A stretch of DNA of 26,089 bases from Cudoniella acicularis (lineage: Eukaryota > Ascomycota > Leotiomycetes > Helotiales > Helotiaceae). Every line of letters begins with the position of its first letter. Within the stretch, counting starts at the first letter, position 1. The translations under genes were made by a program, and so were the position numbers. Positions 11,003 through 20,381 of this stretch are shown here, in pieces. The stretch lies in contig JAAMPI010000778.1 of assembly GCA_013054445.1 (NCBI GenBank), positions 1 through 26,089 on the forward strand. Direction: 5' to 3'. Below the pieces are notes generated by a model. That model was not told where the DNA came from. It made no database searches and saw nothing but the letters and a program-made list of their open reading frames with translations.

Positions 11003-13333
11003 TTAGATCCACCAGCTTAGCACGAAGAGCACAGCAACATACACCATGAACAACGTATAAAGCTGAACGTAGCCAAACTCCCATCGTGAGTAGAAGCCCG
11101 ACGTGCATGTGCTCTTCTTCTCAGCCTGGGTGATGTATCTCACGCCGTTGGCATCTTTCTTTCCAAAGAAGCTGTCTCGCGGTGGAACATCTGGAGGGAA
11201 CAGAGCGTAACGAAGTGGTCCGAGACAGGCAATTGCGTTGATGAACCAGGGGTGAGAGGGCCAGCCAATGGTCTGGATGAGATTTATGAACAGCAGCCGC
11301 CGGCCATCGCTGGTAGGAGGATAGGCTTCAGTCGCTCTGTGGACGTGAATGCCTACACAGATAACGAAAGCCAGGGCAGTGATAAGGTGAAGCCAAGCGC
11401 CACAGTCAATCAGGATATGACGTAGACGTTGTAGGACTGGAGCACGTCGGGCGGCTTCCCGCTCATAGATAGGGCTGACGACGACTCCCGTTGGTGTGAA
11501 GCCAGTTACTTTACCACCGAGTGATTTGGGCAAGATGAATGATCGAAGCCAGACAATAGAGTAATACGGCATCATGTAGGCGATCATCTGAGTATGCATA
11601 CTGACGCGGTATCCTGAGAGAAGTCCGTGTATACAGTTATGAGCATATCGCAATAGAGTGATGGCGCAATGTAGCCGTAGTAGGAGCAGCATCTCGTTTT
11701 CATCTCGCCAGTATGCCATGTTAGTGCTTGAGAGGAAGAAAAACGGGGTTAAAAACCACGTGATGGTGTTTAGGTGGCAGTTGAAGTGAGCCCAGACTCC
11801 GTCTTGCAACCCCATAATTCTGGTGAGCAAAGGCATCTTCTTTGTTTTCCTACTATCCAGAAAGCCGCTAAAACGAAAGAATATCTGCGCCCCACCGATG
11901 TACTTGGGGAGATTAGCAGGTAATTGAGACTGCGGTCATGGAACTGACTAACCCATCTTGTGAACTGGTTCAAATGGGCAGAGTAGCTGGTCGGCACAAG
12001 GCCAAATTGAAGTGCCTCGGTGAGATATATGGTGTCATATCCTTCTGCCTGCATGAGAAACGTGCTGTATACGTCCTCGACCAGTGAATGTCCTGAAAAA
12101 CCACCTAGTATCGAGATTTCATTGTTAGTACTATTTCTTTGCCGGTAATCGATGGCCATGTCTCGAGAGTAATGGTATATTTTGACTCTATGGGAATGGG
12201 AGATATTCCTTGATAAACTTACCAATTTTCTCCAGAGCTTTTGGCCGAATGATCCACCCGGAGCCTAGATTCCAGCCGTTCCCTGTCAGGTCTCCCACAA
12301 TGTTCGTGCAACGCCATTCACGGAGGCGAGATTGCACGAGGGGGTCGTTCTTGGGGACATTATAAAATAACTATTTGGTAGAATTAGTTGAAACTTGACC
12401 TTCCTTCAGCGGACTTAAGCTGGTCCACACACCTGTGCTGGACAGACGACTCCTGCCTTCGGATTTTGCAATATGTGGGGAACCACTGCGCGCAACCATT
12501 TACTTTCTGGTATCATATCTGCGTCCAAGCCAGCTAGATACTCGGCACATCCTCCGGGAAGCGACTCGGTGTACTTGATGGCATGATTGAGATTACCAGC
12601 TTTCCAGTCTCCCTTAGTGTCTCTGCTCGTGTAATAGAGATTTGGATATTTCCGTGCTAATTGCTCGACCCAGGACTTCAGTGCAGCCGATTTACCATCA
12701 TCTGTGACAATGACACGGTAGCAATTTGGGGGGTAGTCTAAATGGAGGGTCGCCCGGACTGTATCTTGGATCAGATCAAGAGGTTCTCTACAAACGGGAA
12801 TCAAAATGTCCACTGAAGGTACATTTGAGCCAAGAATACGAAGGCGTGGCCGCCATTTCCCAAGCACGGCTTGCAACTTGACGATACCGGCGAGCAACAC
12901 CTGCACTGTAACAACCATTAGCTTCATATAGCGGGCAAAAGGGTAGGGTGTTTCCACCACACGTGATCACTTCTAATCCCAGAAGAAACGACGTCCCGGA
13001 CAGTTTCTTGAGACTCAACTGTCGCTTCATGCCAAGTTCGGTCAAAGCTTGGGACTGAATCCAAGAAGCATAAAAGCCCACGATTGGTGGAATCAGGGAG
13101 GTGACACTGATGAGCTTTGCGAGATAGTGTTTGTGGGGTGGCGGCTGCAAAAGATCAGGGTCCTCATCTGGAGACAGTTGTGTGATCATAGCACATTCGG
13201 GGTTGAAGGCGTCATTGTTAAATATCGAGACCGAGTACTTGAATGACTTCTCGAAGCCGTTTCCTAACCCTTGGCCCTTGCCATTATGTCGTAAGATAAG
13301 TGGCGCTTCTTGAGTCTCCGAGGCCAATAACAT
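11003..13333 (-). CDS. Membrane glycosyltransferase family 2, cellulose-synthase-like
   Basis: Five-exon model encoding about 676 aa: 13333-12971, 12900-12433, 12370-12223, 12104-11953 and 11902-11003. Introns 12371-12432, 12105-12222 and 11903-11952 have good splice signals. The first (12901-12970) has a weak GTGATC donor, and a frameshift there is the alternative. An N-terminal membrane segment (LISVTSLIPPIVGFYASWIQ) precedes the GT-A domain. Catalytic motifs of processive GT2 enzymes are present in order: VDILIP (D152), TDDG (188-190), KAGNLNHAI (from 221), LDAD (247-249), VED (335-337) and QFTRW (373-377), matching QxxRW. Several further membrane helices follow. Such enzymes polymerise a beta-linked polysaccharide from a nucleotide sugar at a membrane; the sugar cannot be read from sequence. 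The ATG at 13333 is the first in the frame. The gene is divergent from an O-fucosyltransferase-like gene. Confidence 0.82.
12901..12970 (-). other. Uncertain intron or frameshift in the GT2 gene
   Basis: The upstream frame (reading SGTSFLLGLEV) and the downstream frame (LLAGIVKLQAVLGKW) differ by one base. Removing 70 bp, with GTGATC donor, CTAAT-like branch and TGCAG acceptor, restores the frame. The donor is not typical. The alternative is a one-base insertion near 12964, which would keep about 22 more residues (VVETPYPFARY and onward) and leave the gene broken. Confidence 0.45.
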
Positions 13334-13875
13334 GGCAACGACAAGCGTCAATTTGTGCCACTTTACAAAGGAGAAAAAAGAACAAAACAAAGGGTAGTGC
13401 TCTAGAGGTTTGACACGAGCATAGGCGTGAGCTCGGGACCAGGCGGATCCCAAGTCTTATATGCATTTCTACACGATAAGACATGCTTAGAAATTGGGTG
13501 GAGATAGCCAGGGTGGGCGGCAACTCCTACGGAGTCGATCCAGGTGTCGATCCAGGGTCAACTCTAAAAATAGGGATCGTCGCCCAGCCTGGAGATAGCT
13601 ACGTAGGACTGCCAAGTTTTAATCCTTACCATGCTATTCTTGTGCCAAGGCGATTTTGTATCATCGTACGTCCGAAACCATTAGTATCTGTAACACGGAG
13701 TGCGCACTGTGCCAATGATCGTCAGCTTCACCCTGATCGATTGCGTATTTATAGCCTTTTAAGGCATATACGGAGAACTTAACTATTTAGAGTATAGGAT
13801 CGCCAGCAAAAAACCTCGAGTGAGCAATTAGCTCCGGAGAGCCTGACAGAGTTGCACCGCCTTAGGCCTTAAAAT
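13334..13875. promoter_or_regulatory. Shared bidirectional promoter of the two glycosyltransferase genes
   Basis: 542 bp between divergent start codons. On the minus strand gcatataag at 13456-13464 lies about 123 bp from the GT2 ATG. On the plus strand tatttata at 13746-13753 lies about 123 bp from the O-fucosyltransferase-like ATG. Between them a 12-bp unit, gtcgatccaggt/g, is repeated in tandem (13534-13557). It is flanked by an inverted repeat, ccagggtgggcg (13508-13519) and cgcccagcctgg (13581-13592), which matches at 11 of 12 positions. This is inferred to be a common control region; no specific factor can be named. Confidence 0.55.
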
Positions 13876-15423
13876 ATGCGACCCGAAACCCCCTCATCAT
13901 ACGAGCATGGTAACAACGCTTACGGTAGGACCAGACCCTGGTCTGAACCACTTGATCCAGCTAATGAGAGAAAGGTAAGCGCATACGTCGATAAGTCTAG
14001 GACTACGCCGCAAACCCAAGGGTTCAAATACGCACACCGCTCAAGTCTTTATACTTGGGAACTTTGGAGGCTCGAAATGCTCAATAAATTCTGCTATCGC
14101 ATTGTATATGTTTCAATAATAACACTTGTCATTTGGAACTTTTCCTTGGGGAACAGAGCACACATTCTATGGCGCTGGTTCACTTCCATAAACAAAGACA
14201 TTCCATCTTCCAACCTTGATCGATACCCAATTTCGGCTGGAACGGAGGCACATGAAGGTCATTCTGCGTTGACTGCGTTATGCAGTCGTGCCAACTGGAC
14301 TGATGGACTCTGGCTTCAGTGTCATAGCTACTCCGGAAAAGACAGAATATCAGTAGCTGGGGGTTTGAACAACGCGCGGAATCGCATACAAACATGTATT
14401 CGACTGGCTATCGATGCTGGCAGTGGATTGATCATCCCACCTATTTCGACCATACGGGACAGTACCAATTGGGTCACTGGCCAAACTGAATCTGTCTGTG
14501 CAGATCTTTATTGGAACATGGAACAACTCCAGGTACTTCTGCATGAGGAATGCCCACAGCTTCAACTGCGTCACTGCGGGGGTAGCAGCGGAATCGATAC
14601 TATAATTCCAACAGTCTATCGCCACTATTCAGACCCACCCGGCCAACATGGGACTCTGAAAGCCTTGGTGGAGACTGCTCTGAGTGAATCCAACATTTCA
14701 AAAATCAGCAGTAATAATCCAGTCGCAGTTAGCTTTGGAGACGATCTGTATGCCTTTAATTATAGCGCTGCGGGGGAAATGGCAACAGTCCGTAAGGATC
14801 TATTCAGACTTCTGAACTTCAACCAACACCTTCTCGATATCAGTACAACTATACTTGAGAGCCATCAACTTCGTTATGGATATATTGGCGTCCATTTCAG
14901 AGGAGAGAAAGATTGGCTCAAGGAATGGGGGACCGCGGTTCAACAAATGGAGTACTTCTTGAAAGAAATCAGAGAGATAGAGGCTGCCTCGACTAGAGGT
15001 ATTCGCACGATATATGTCAGCTGCGGGTCCCAGGAAGCTATTGCACAATTTCGCGAGAAGTTCACTCCGTTTGGCTACATGGTAATAGACAAGTGGTCCA
15101 TTCTGGCCGAGAATCCACCGTTGCTCGAAGAAGTGAACGCTATGGATTTTGACCGGCAAGCCGTTGTAGATTATGGAGTGTTGCTTGGTGCAGATTACTT
15201 TGAAGGCCTCATGATGTCAACAATGTCTCTATTGGTTGCGTATGCGCGAACTATGGACGAAGAGGAGGACTTTTTCTCAACTTATGTTCTTGCTGGAAGT
15301 AGGCGAATACCGAACCGGGAACGATTGTGGGACGTCAACGAAGTGCCAGCAATGAAAGGACACAGCTCGACGAAACTCTTCGTACTGAATAACACCTTCG
15401 ATAACTTTGATTCGGTGCCCTGA
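13876..15423 (+). CDS. O-fucosyltransferase-like type II membrane glycosyltransferase
   Basis: Intronless frame of 515 codons with A at -3 of the ATG. A charged N-terminal tail of about 70 residues precedes one membrane segment (about 73-92, CYRIVYVSIITLVIWNFSLG), giving the type II topology typical of Golgi glycosyltransferases. Lumenal motifs resemble the GDP-fucose O-fucosyltransferase superfamily: GGLNNARNR (162-170), which aligns in kind with the GG(L/F)NNQR nucleotide-sugar loop; HFRGEKD (340-346), like the HxRxExD signature; and GADYFEGLMMSTMS near 438-451. The middle has several N-x-S/T sites. The donor sugar is inferred from the family and is not proven. Fungal members are poorly characterised. 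The gene diverges from the GT2 synthase gene with a shared promoter, so the two may act on one glycan. No damaging change was seen. Confidence 0.78.
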   Translation: MRPETPSSYEHGNNAYGRTRPWSEPLDPANERKVSAYVDKSRTTPQTQGFKYAHRSSLYTWELWRLEMLNKFCYRIVYVSIITLVIWNFSLGNRAHILWRWFTSINKDIPSSNLDRYPISAGTEAHEGHSALTALCSRANWTDGLWLQCHSYSGKDRISVAGGLNNARNRIQTCIRLAIDAGSGLIIPPISTIRDSTNWVTGQTESVCADLYWNMEQLQVLLHEECPQLQLRHCGGSSGIDTIIPTVYRHYSDPPGQHGTLKALVETALSESNISKISSNNPVAVSFGDDLYAFNYSAAGEMATVRKDLFRLLNFNQHLLDISTTILESHQLRYGYIGVHFRGEKDWLKEWGTAVQQMEYFLKEIREIEAASTRGIRTIYVSCGSQEAIAQFREKFTPFGYMVIDKWSILAENPPLLEEVNAMDFDRQAVVDYGVLLGADYFEGLMMSTMSLLVAYARTMDEEEDFFSTYVLAGSRRIPNRERLWDVNEVPAMKGHSSTKLFVLNNTFDNFDSVP

Positions 15424-15509
15424 TGCTTGGCTGGGGTAGCTCAATGCTGTCGGTTCCTGAAGCATTTCGTCTGATGCGGGCAACTTCTTGACTGTGTAAA
15501 GGGGCATAG

Positions 15510-15748
15510 TGTTGCATTATTAGGTAATAAGCACTATTCTAAGCTTAAGGTTTAAACCTTACTAGAATCTTCTAGGTTGTTCTTTGATTTATAAGCTTTG
15601 ATTTATAAGCGTTGATTTCTAAGTTATAGAAGCTTCTAGTGACTACACTTGTAGTATATATAGTCCGTTTATTCCTTTATAGATAGATAAGTCTTTAAGT
15701 CAAATTCATATTATTATTCTATATACTTGAATCACTCTCGACCTAACA
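15510..15748 (+). mobile_element. Possible copia-type LTR relic (solo or degraded)
   Basis: About 239 bp beginning TGTTGC and ending CCTAACA, thus TG...CA with near-complementary ends. It has an internal TATA region (gtatatatag, near 15655) and the short self-complementary words (aagcttctag, tagaatcttctagg) common in fungal copia LTRs. The unit ttgatttataagc is repeated in tandem at about 15580-15610. No matching 5-bp target duplication was seen (catag on the left, gtcga on the right), and no second LTR or polymerase follows. The identification rests on general form only. Confidence 0.4.
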
Positions 15749-16031
15749 GTCGACTCTTCTTCCGCTATCCACACCTTAGCCGCCTACCGACGACTATATA
15801 GATATATCTTCTATATACTATATACCGCGTACTACGGTTATACCCTTACCTCCAACAGGAGTTTCGGTCGCCTTCAAGGTGTTACTATATCTCTACTTGG
15901 TGGGGAGTAAGCGGCATCGCATCCCGAAGCTATACCAGGAGACGTTAGAAGAAGAAGTGGCGGGACTTATAATGGAGCGCCCAAAGCAGGGATCTATAAT
16001 TAGCGGCCAGGATAACAGGCTTTCATGACGC

Positions 16032-16199
16032 ATGACAGACTCCTCTGCTTTCGTTACTATCAAACGACATCCTGAGCTAGACGGAAACGCTCTTTTCAGA
16101 TTCGATGATAAAGATACATGGGTAGCAATTGACAGGTTATTTTGTGACTTGTATTTGAGAGGTCGTGGATCATCATCTAGGAAGTCTATTCTTAGGTAA
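16032..16199 (+). CDS. Small ORF (55 aa), possible gene fragment
   Basis: The frame begins MTDSSAFVTIKRHPELDGN and contains FDDKDTWVAIDRLFCDLYLR, a plausible folded sequence. It ends exactly at AGGTAAGT, which is also a strong splice donor, so this could be the first exon of a gene whose remainder is missing or not recognised. No family was recognised. It lies between an LTR-like relic and the 3' end of the CorA-like gene. Chance ORF is a real alternative. Confidence 0.3.
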   Translation: MTDSSAFVTIKRHPELDGNALFRFDDKDTWVAIDRLFCDLYLRGRGSSSRKSILR

Positions 16200-16277
16200 G
16201 TCCTGATTCAAGGACATAATATACAGGGAGAATATAAATATAGTCTAAGAACACCAAACTAAAACAACTCAATAAAT

Positions 16278-18936
16278 TTAAGAACACCAACCAGGCAATT
16301 TAATCTTCCACCCACAATATCCACACCCGAAAAACGACCTTCCAACCCTCCAGCCAGCCTCCGCAACCCAACTTCCACAATAATAACACCCTAGAAGTAT
16401 CCCAGCAACCACCATCAAGCACATCCTACATATAACCAATCCTAACCACAGAGGCAGAAAGAGAAACCTCAATACATCGAGAACAAACTTTCTCTTGCTA
16501 AATTGCGGCTGGAAGATAACCGTTGCGCGAGGTCGGTATAGTAAACTTGCCGTATAATCCAGCTCATCGAGGGGCAATTTCCAGAGGAGTCTTATCATAA
16601 CTTGGAGAGACTTTGATCCTAGCGGAATAAAGAGCTTATGTAATAAGAGAAGGAGGAATAGTATAGGCCAGAGAAATTTGTTGCTAGTCCGGTAGTTTGT
16701 AGCTCGGTAGACATTCCGTATGAAGATTTTGATGTGGTCGTTGGTTTGGAGGAACCATGCCCAGATTGCATCTCGAAGATACCACATGCGAACGAGGGCA
16801 TTAAAGATAGAGTGAAGGTGTTCTTTTGGTGATTCTTTCTTTGGAGGGCTAACGTCGATTTCTGCTTGCGTTGATGAGTTCGTCTGGAGGATTATCGCTG
16901 CGAAGAGGGTGAAGACCATAATGATGGATAGAACCACGAAGTAGGAAGCAAGATTAGCGCCTTTTGGCAGGATACTCATGCTGTAAATAGACTAAGGTAA
17001 TAAGTGGTTGTTAGTAAGAGCGTAAATCTAAGACTCGTGTACTTGAAAGTTAGCAGACAGGATTCACAGAGATAAGTACTTACCGAGACAGTACTAAGAG
17101 GTATATATCCAATACTTAGATATGTAAGAGTCTTGACCCGTTCCCCTTGCATTACCGCAATTCTACTCTCAAGCAAGGCTGTTGCCCCATTTAACTGTCA
17201 ACTCAATTAGTATATTTGAGCTTTTGATAACCAAACTAGGTGGGTATGTGTACATACCGCGTCTCTCTGTGTAGAATTAGCAGGCATTCCAAGTAACACG
17301 CGGGAAGGTTTAATTCATTTCACTTACAAGCTCAACCACTTGCTCTCGTAAGGCATTGACTTCTATCTGCACTTTGTCCAGTTCTGAAATCTCATCCCTT
17401 AATCTCAAAGACCAATGCTCTAGCCCACATTGCTCATACGAGTGTGCATTGTTTCTTAATTGAGGCAGGCGATTAATTCTAAAATCACGTAAAAACTTAA
17501 GATTTGATTGAATCGAAGTACAGATGCTATGACAAGTCTTGATGATCCAATGATACAATCTCGACTTGCTAAATTGGCGATTATCAAAGAGACTTTCATC
17601 TTCGGAGGCTCGAAGTCGCTCCTTCAGTTCATGAATTATAGGAAATATATTCGCTTTTTGAGCAATAACAGCGCTGCAAATACCACGGACGAACTGCGCT
17701 AGAGGCGTGAGGTATTCCTGTGGCTCCCAGTTCGACCGCGTTGCCATGCGCCAAGACCCATTGACTAGAATTACAGTCCAAAGTCCTTCGGGATTCTCCA
17801 GAAAGCGGTGCTCCTCTTCCCGTGATGTCTGTTCCTGATGAGAGGAGATGGTGAGTAAGACTGAGGATGCGGCTTTATATAAACATTGCTGAGGTTGACC
17901 CTCAATAAGGGTATGTCTTGGTCCCGGCCCAAAATAGTCAATAAATTGTCTATCGACCACTGTAGAAGCCGGAGTTGGGTAAGAGCAGGAATCCAGCAGG
18001 AGATGGGGAAGATGAAAGGACATTGTTACTCGCTTGTAACATTTTTGCGACTAGTGAAACTTATAAGTTAAGGCAGCGCTCGGTAGAAGGAGATATACTC
18101 ACACCTTCGCGGTCGGATGGTGTTGTGACTTGGAATAAGGAGGGCTCAGTGTATACCGTCTCTAGGAGCAGGTGGCGTTGAATGAAAGCTCGGATGAAGG
18201 TAAATTCTTCATCAAGAAGGCGAAGACAGAATGGGTGGAGGAGCAGTAAAGTGTACCGCTGAAGGTCGTTGATATGCTCTTTAACTTCCCTAGTATCCGT
18301 GAGCCATGAGAGGTTTTCAATCTACAAATAACCCAACCTGAGTTATTGTGCAAGAACTTACACGATCCGACCATGTGATGCCCTGGGCCCTTTTGTTCGC
18401 ATACAGGACCGAAGCGTAACTCCGTCCTACAGAGAATTGAGCTCTTGCAATTGAGTCGTTGGGGAGTTTCGCACCATATCTAGAGTTGCGGGGAAGAGTT
18501 GGCTGGAAGCCTCAGAGGTATTTCTCGGTATATATCGCCTAACATTTGTGCCACTAATGGTCTTGGCCTCTTGGACAAGACTGAAGTTGATCATATAATC
18601 CGCCTTATCAACCTGGATCCGTAACAGGTTATCTTTCGCAGACGACGCAAGTGCTTTGACAGGATCGGGGCACAGATTCTCATCCCAATCATGGAGGTCA
18701 TTATGTGACTCTAAATCATTTGCGATTTGGGAAAGAGTGTCCTGAACACTACCATTGCCTAAAACACTGTAATGAAATACGAAATTTGAAAAGTCTATAG
18801 AGCTGGGGGTAGGTGGTGAGGTTTTGGTGGTTTGTGGGCGTAGAGGCCAATTGGGCTGCTGAATAGTTGCGTGCCGTTGGCCGGGTTGCTGGAAAGCGCC
18901 CGAGCCTGGCTTCGATATCGGATTGACCGAGTTCAT
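16278..18936 (-). CDS. CorA-like fungal membrane protein, seven exons (769 aa)
   Basis: Exons: 18936-18544, 18502-18362, 18321-18103, 18050-17328, 17266-17258, 17194-17084 and 16991-16278. All junctions are phase 0. Intron lengths are 41, 40, 52, 61, 63 and 92 bp. Most donors are GTAAGT, GTGAGT or GTATGT; the first (GTTAGG) is weaker. The N-terminal ~490 residues form an unrecognised cytosolic region. A heptad-like helix then runs through the microexon (VVEL-RDA-LNGATALLESRIAV) into QGERVKTLTYLSIGYIPLST, the stalk and first membrane helix pattern of fungal CorA-like proteins. The second helix is LASYFVVLSIIMVFTLFAA (from about 546). The GMN selectivity motif of true CorA Mg2+ channels is not present: the loop reads SIYSMS, so ion transport is doubtful. 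An unusually long C-terminal part adds further hydrophobic segments (FLWPILFLLLLLHKL and FLFLPLWLGLVICRMCLMVV). Function unknown. Confidence 0.78.
17258..17266 (-). other. Nine-nucleotide microexon (Arg-Asp-Ala)
   Basis: AGAGACGCG lies between a 61-bp intron (17267-17327; branch gctaat, acceptor CACAG) and a 63-bp intron (17195-17257; donor GTATGT, branch actaat, acceptor GACAG). Including it gives ELRDALNGA, which fits the coiled-coil rhythm on both sides. Skipping it would keep the frame and remove three residues. Confidence 0.7.
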
Positions 18937-20381
18937 GAAAACAAATTGAGGTTGTTGCGATTAATGCTACCCCCGCTTCAAGGAGCCCCAACAAACGTGT
19001 TATGAATTGGAAGAAGGTAATGCAGTAGTATCAAGTGAAAGGTGTGTACGGCCTATCAGCGGCCGACCTCCCCTTTTCATGTTCAGGGGAATTGTCATGG
19101 CGACAGGCTGGAGAGGCTCAGGAGCTGAGTGAGAAAATCCCATGCGCCTCAAGGCAGATTGTGTCAACCCCTTGTCAAAAGGGTGGTAAGATAACGGCAC
19201 GGGCGGTACCATTGCCGTTACCCGTTATGCAATAGCTTCCTAAACTGGAAACCGCAGCCGACTGAAATTCGGTGACCAAAAATGGCATCAGGCTGCTGTA
19301 ACCGAACATTCTATTGTAGTAACTGGGCTAAGTAAACGACTTAGCAACGCCCTCTGACCACCGTATAAATTGAGAGCCGAGGCTCTCCTCCCCACTTTGC
19401 GCACCTGCAGAACCCGTCCTCGCATTCTATATTAGGTATAGCGCAAACCGACTCTCACCAATCTATATAGTACTTTATAAGTATAATTGGACTTAAATCT
19501 ACTATGTATTAAAAATATAAATAAGAAGATTTATTTTATAAAAATATTTATTTTCTTTTTTTTTTCTTTTCTATATATTTATTATTTTACTATTATTTTA
19601 TTAGTTTTTATAAAAATTTTCTATATTCGACTTTTACTTTTATATATATAAATAGAGTGAGACAACCCCGGAGGCTATAATAGGAATAGCTAGGCTCAGA
19701 ACGAATATAGAAGTGAAGTTAGTCACCGATCGGACACACGGCAATTAAATATACAGGTGGGAATAGCTCCAATTTTTTATGTAAGACCATCTCAATCTAA
19801 TCCAACCAATCCAAAAAATCATAATAGAATCTAATCTGAAAGAGATCATTCTTCTTCCCATTCAAATACACTCGCTCGCCTTCATCCCCTTTTCTAAAAG
19901 ATGATTTCTAACTAGGAGGAGCATTAATTTTGCGATCGAATACATCAGGTCGGTCCTAGTTTTCCGATCCGAAATCCAAACTGCCCTATTTTGAAAATGG
20001 CTAACCCGAATTGAACTAGTTCAAATGGATTGTCCAGTTCACGTTAAGCCTGTCTACCCATCAAGAATGCTGTGCCTACAATCCACGACATTGCTGTGTT
20101 TGAAGGGGCGGCTGATTGACCTGAATGCCGAATCAAGACTAGGGCTGCTGCCTCGCTTTGCCTTGTGTCGCCCGACCGATTAGAGGAACTACTGGCGCAA
20201 TTGACTTTATGGCAGGCAGGAGGGCTTGTTGCTGCATGGATGCCTGAGAAGGCTATGTATTTTGTCTGGATGAGCGTCTTCCAATTTAATAAGCACACCG
20301 TTACAAGCACCAACCGTCGTCTGCAGCAGCGGCGGTCAGGGTTGCATAAAAGGCTGCATGGCCATCCAACATTTCTCATTA
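18937..20381. other. Intergenic region with AT-rich block and inverted repeats
   Basis: The first few hundred bases upstream of 18936 presumably contain the promoter of the CorA-like gene. Two inverted repeats are visible: taacggca (19192-19199) with tgccgtta (19213-19220), and gagagcc (19372-19378) with ggctctc (19381-19387). The part from 19470 to 19660 is extremely AT-rich with a poly-T tract, like decayed transposon DNA. Words such as aatctaatc near 19795-19840 recall the AT-rich block at 7669. The rest contains chance frames only. Confidence 0.45.

Larger units (their letters stand above)
15424..16277. other. Gene-poor spacer with LTR-like relic and one small ORF
   Basis: Contains the LTR-like element at 15510-15748, an AT-rich TATA-repeat patch (15790-15840) and a 55-codon frame at 16032-16199, listed separately. 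The remainder shows no gene. Confidence 0.45.

Noticed and set aside
14180..15517. Minus-strand frames opposite the O-fucosyltransferase-like gene
   Set aside because: They are shadows of the well-supported plus-strand coding frame and lack motifs.
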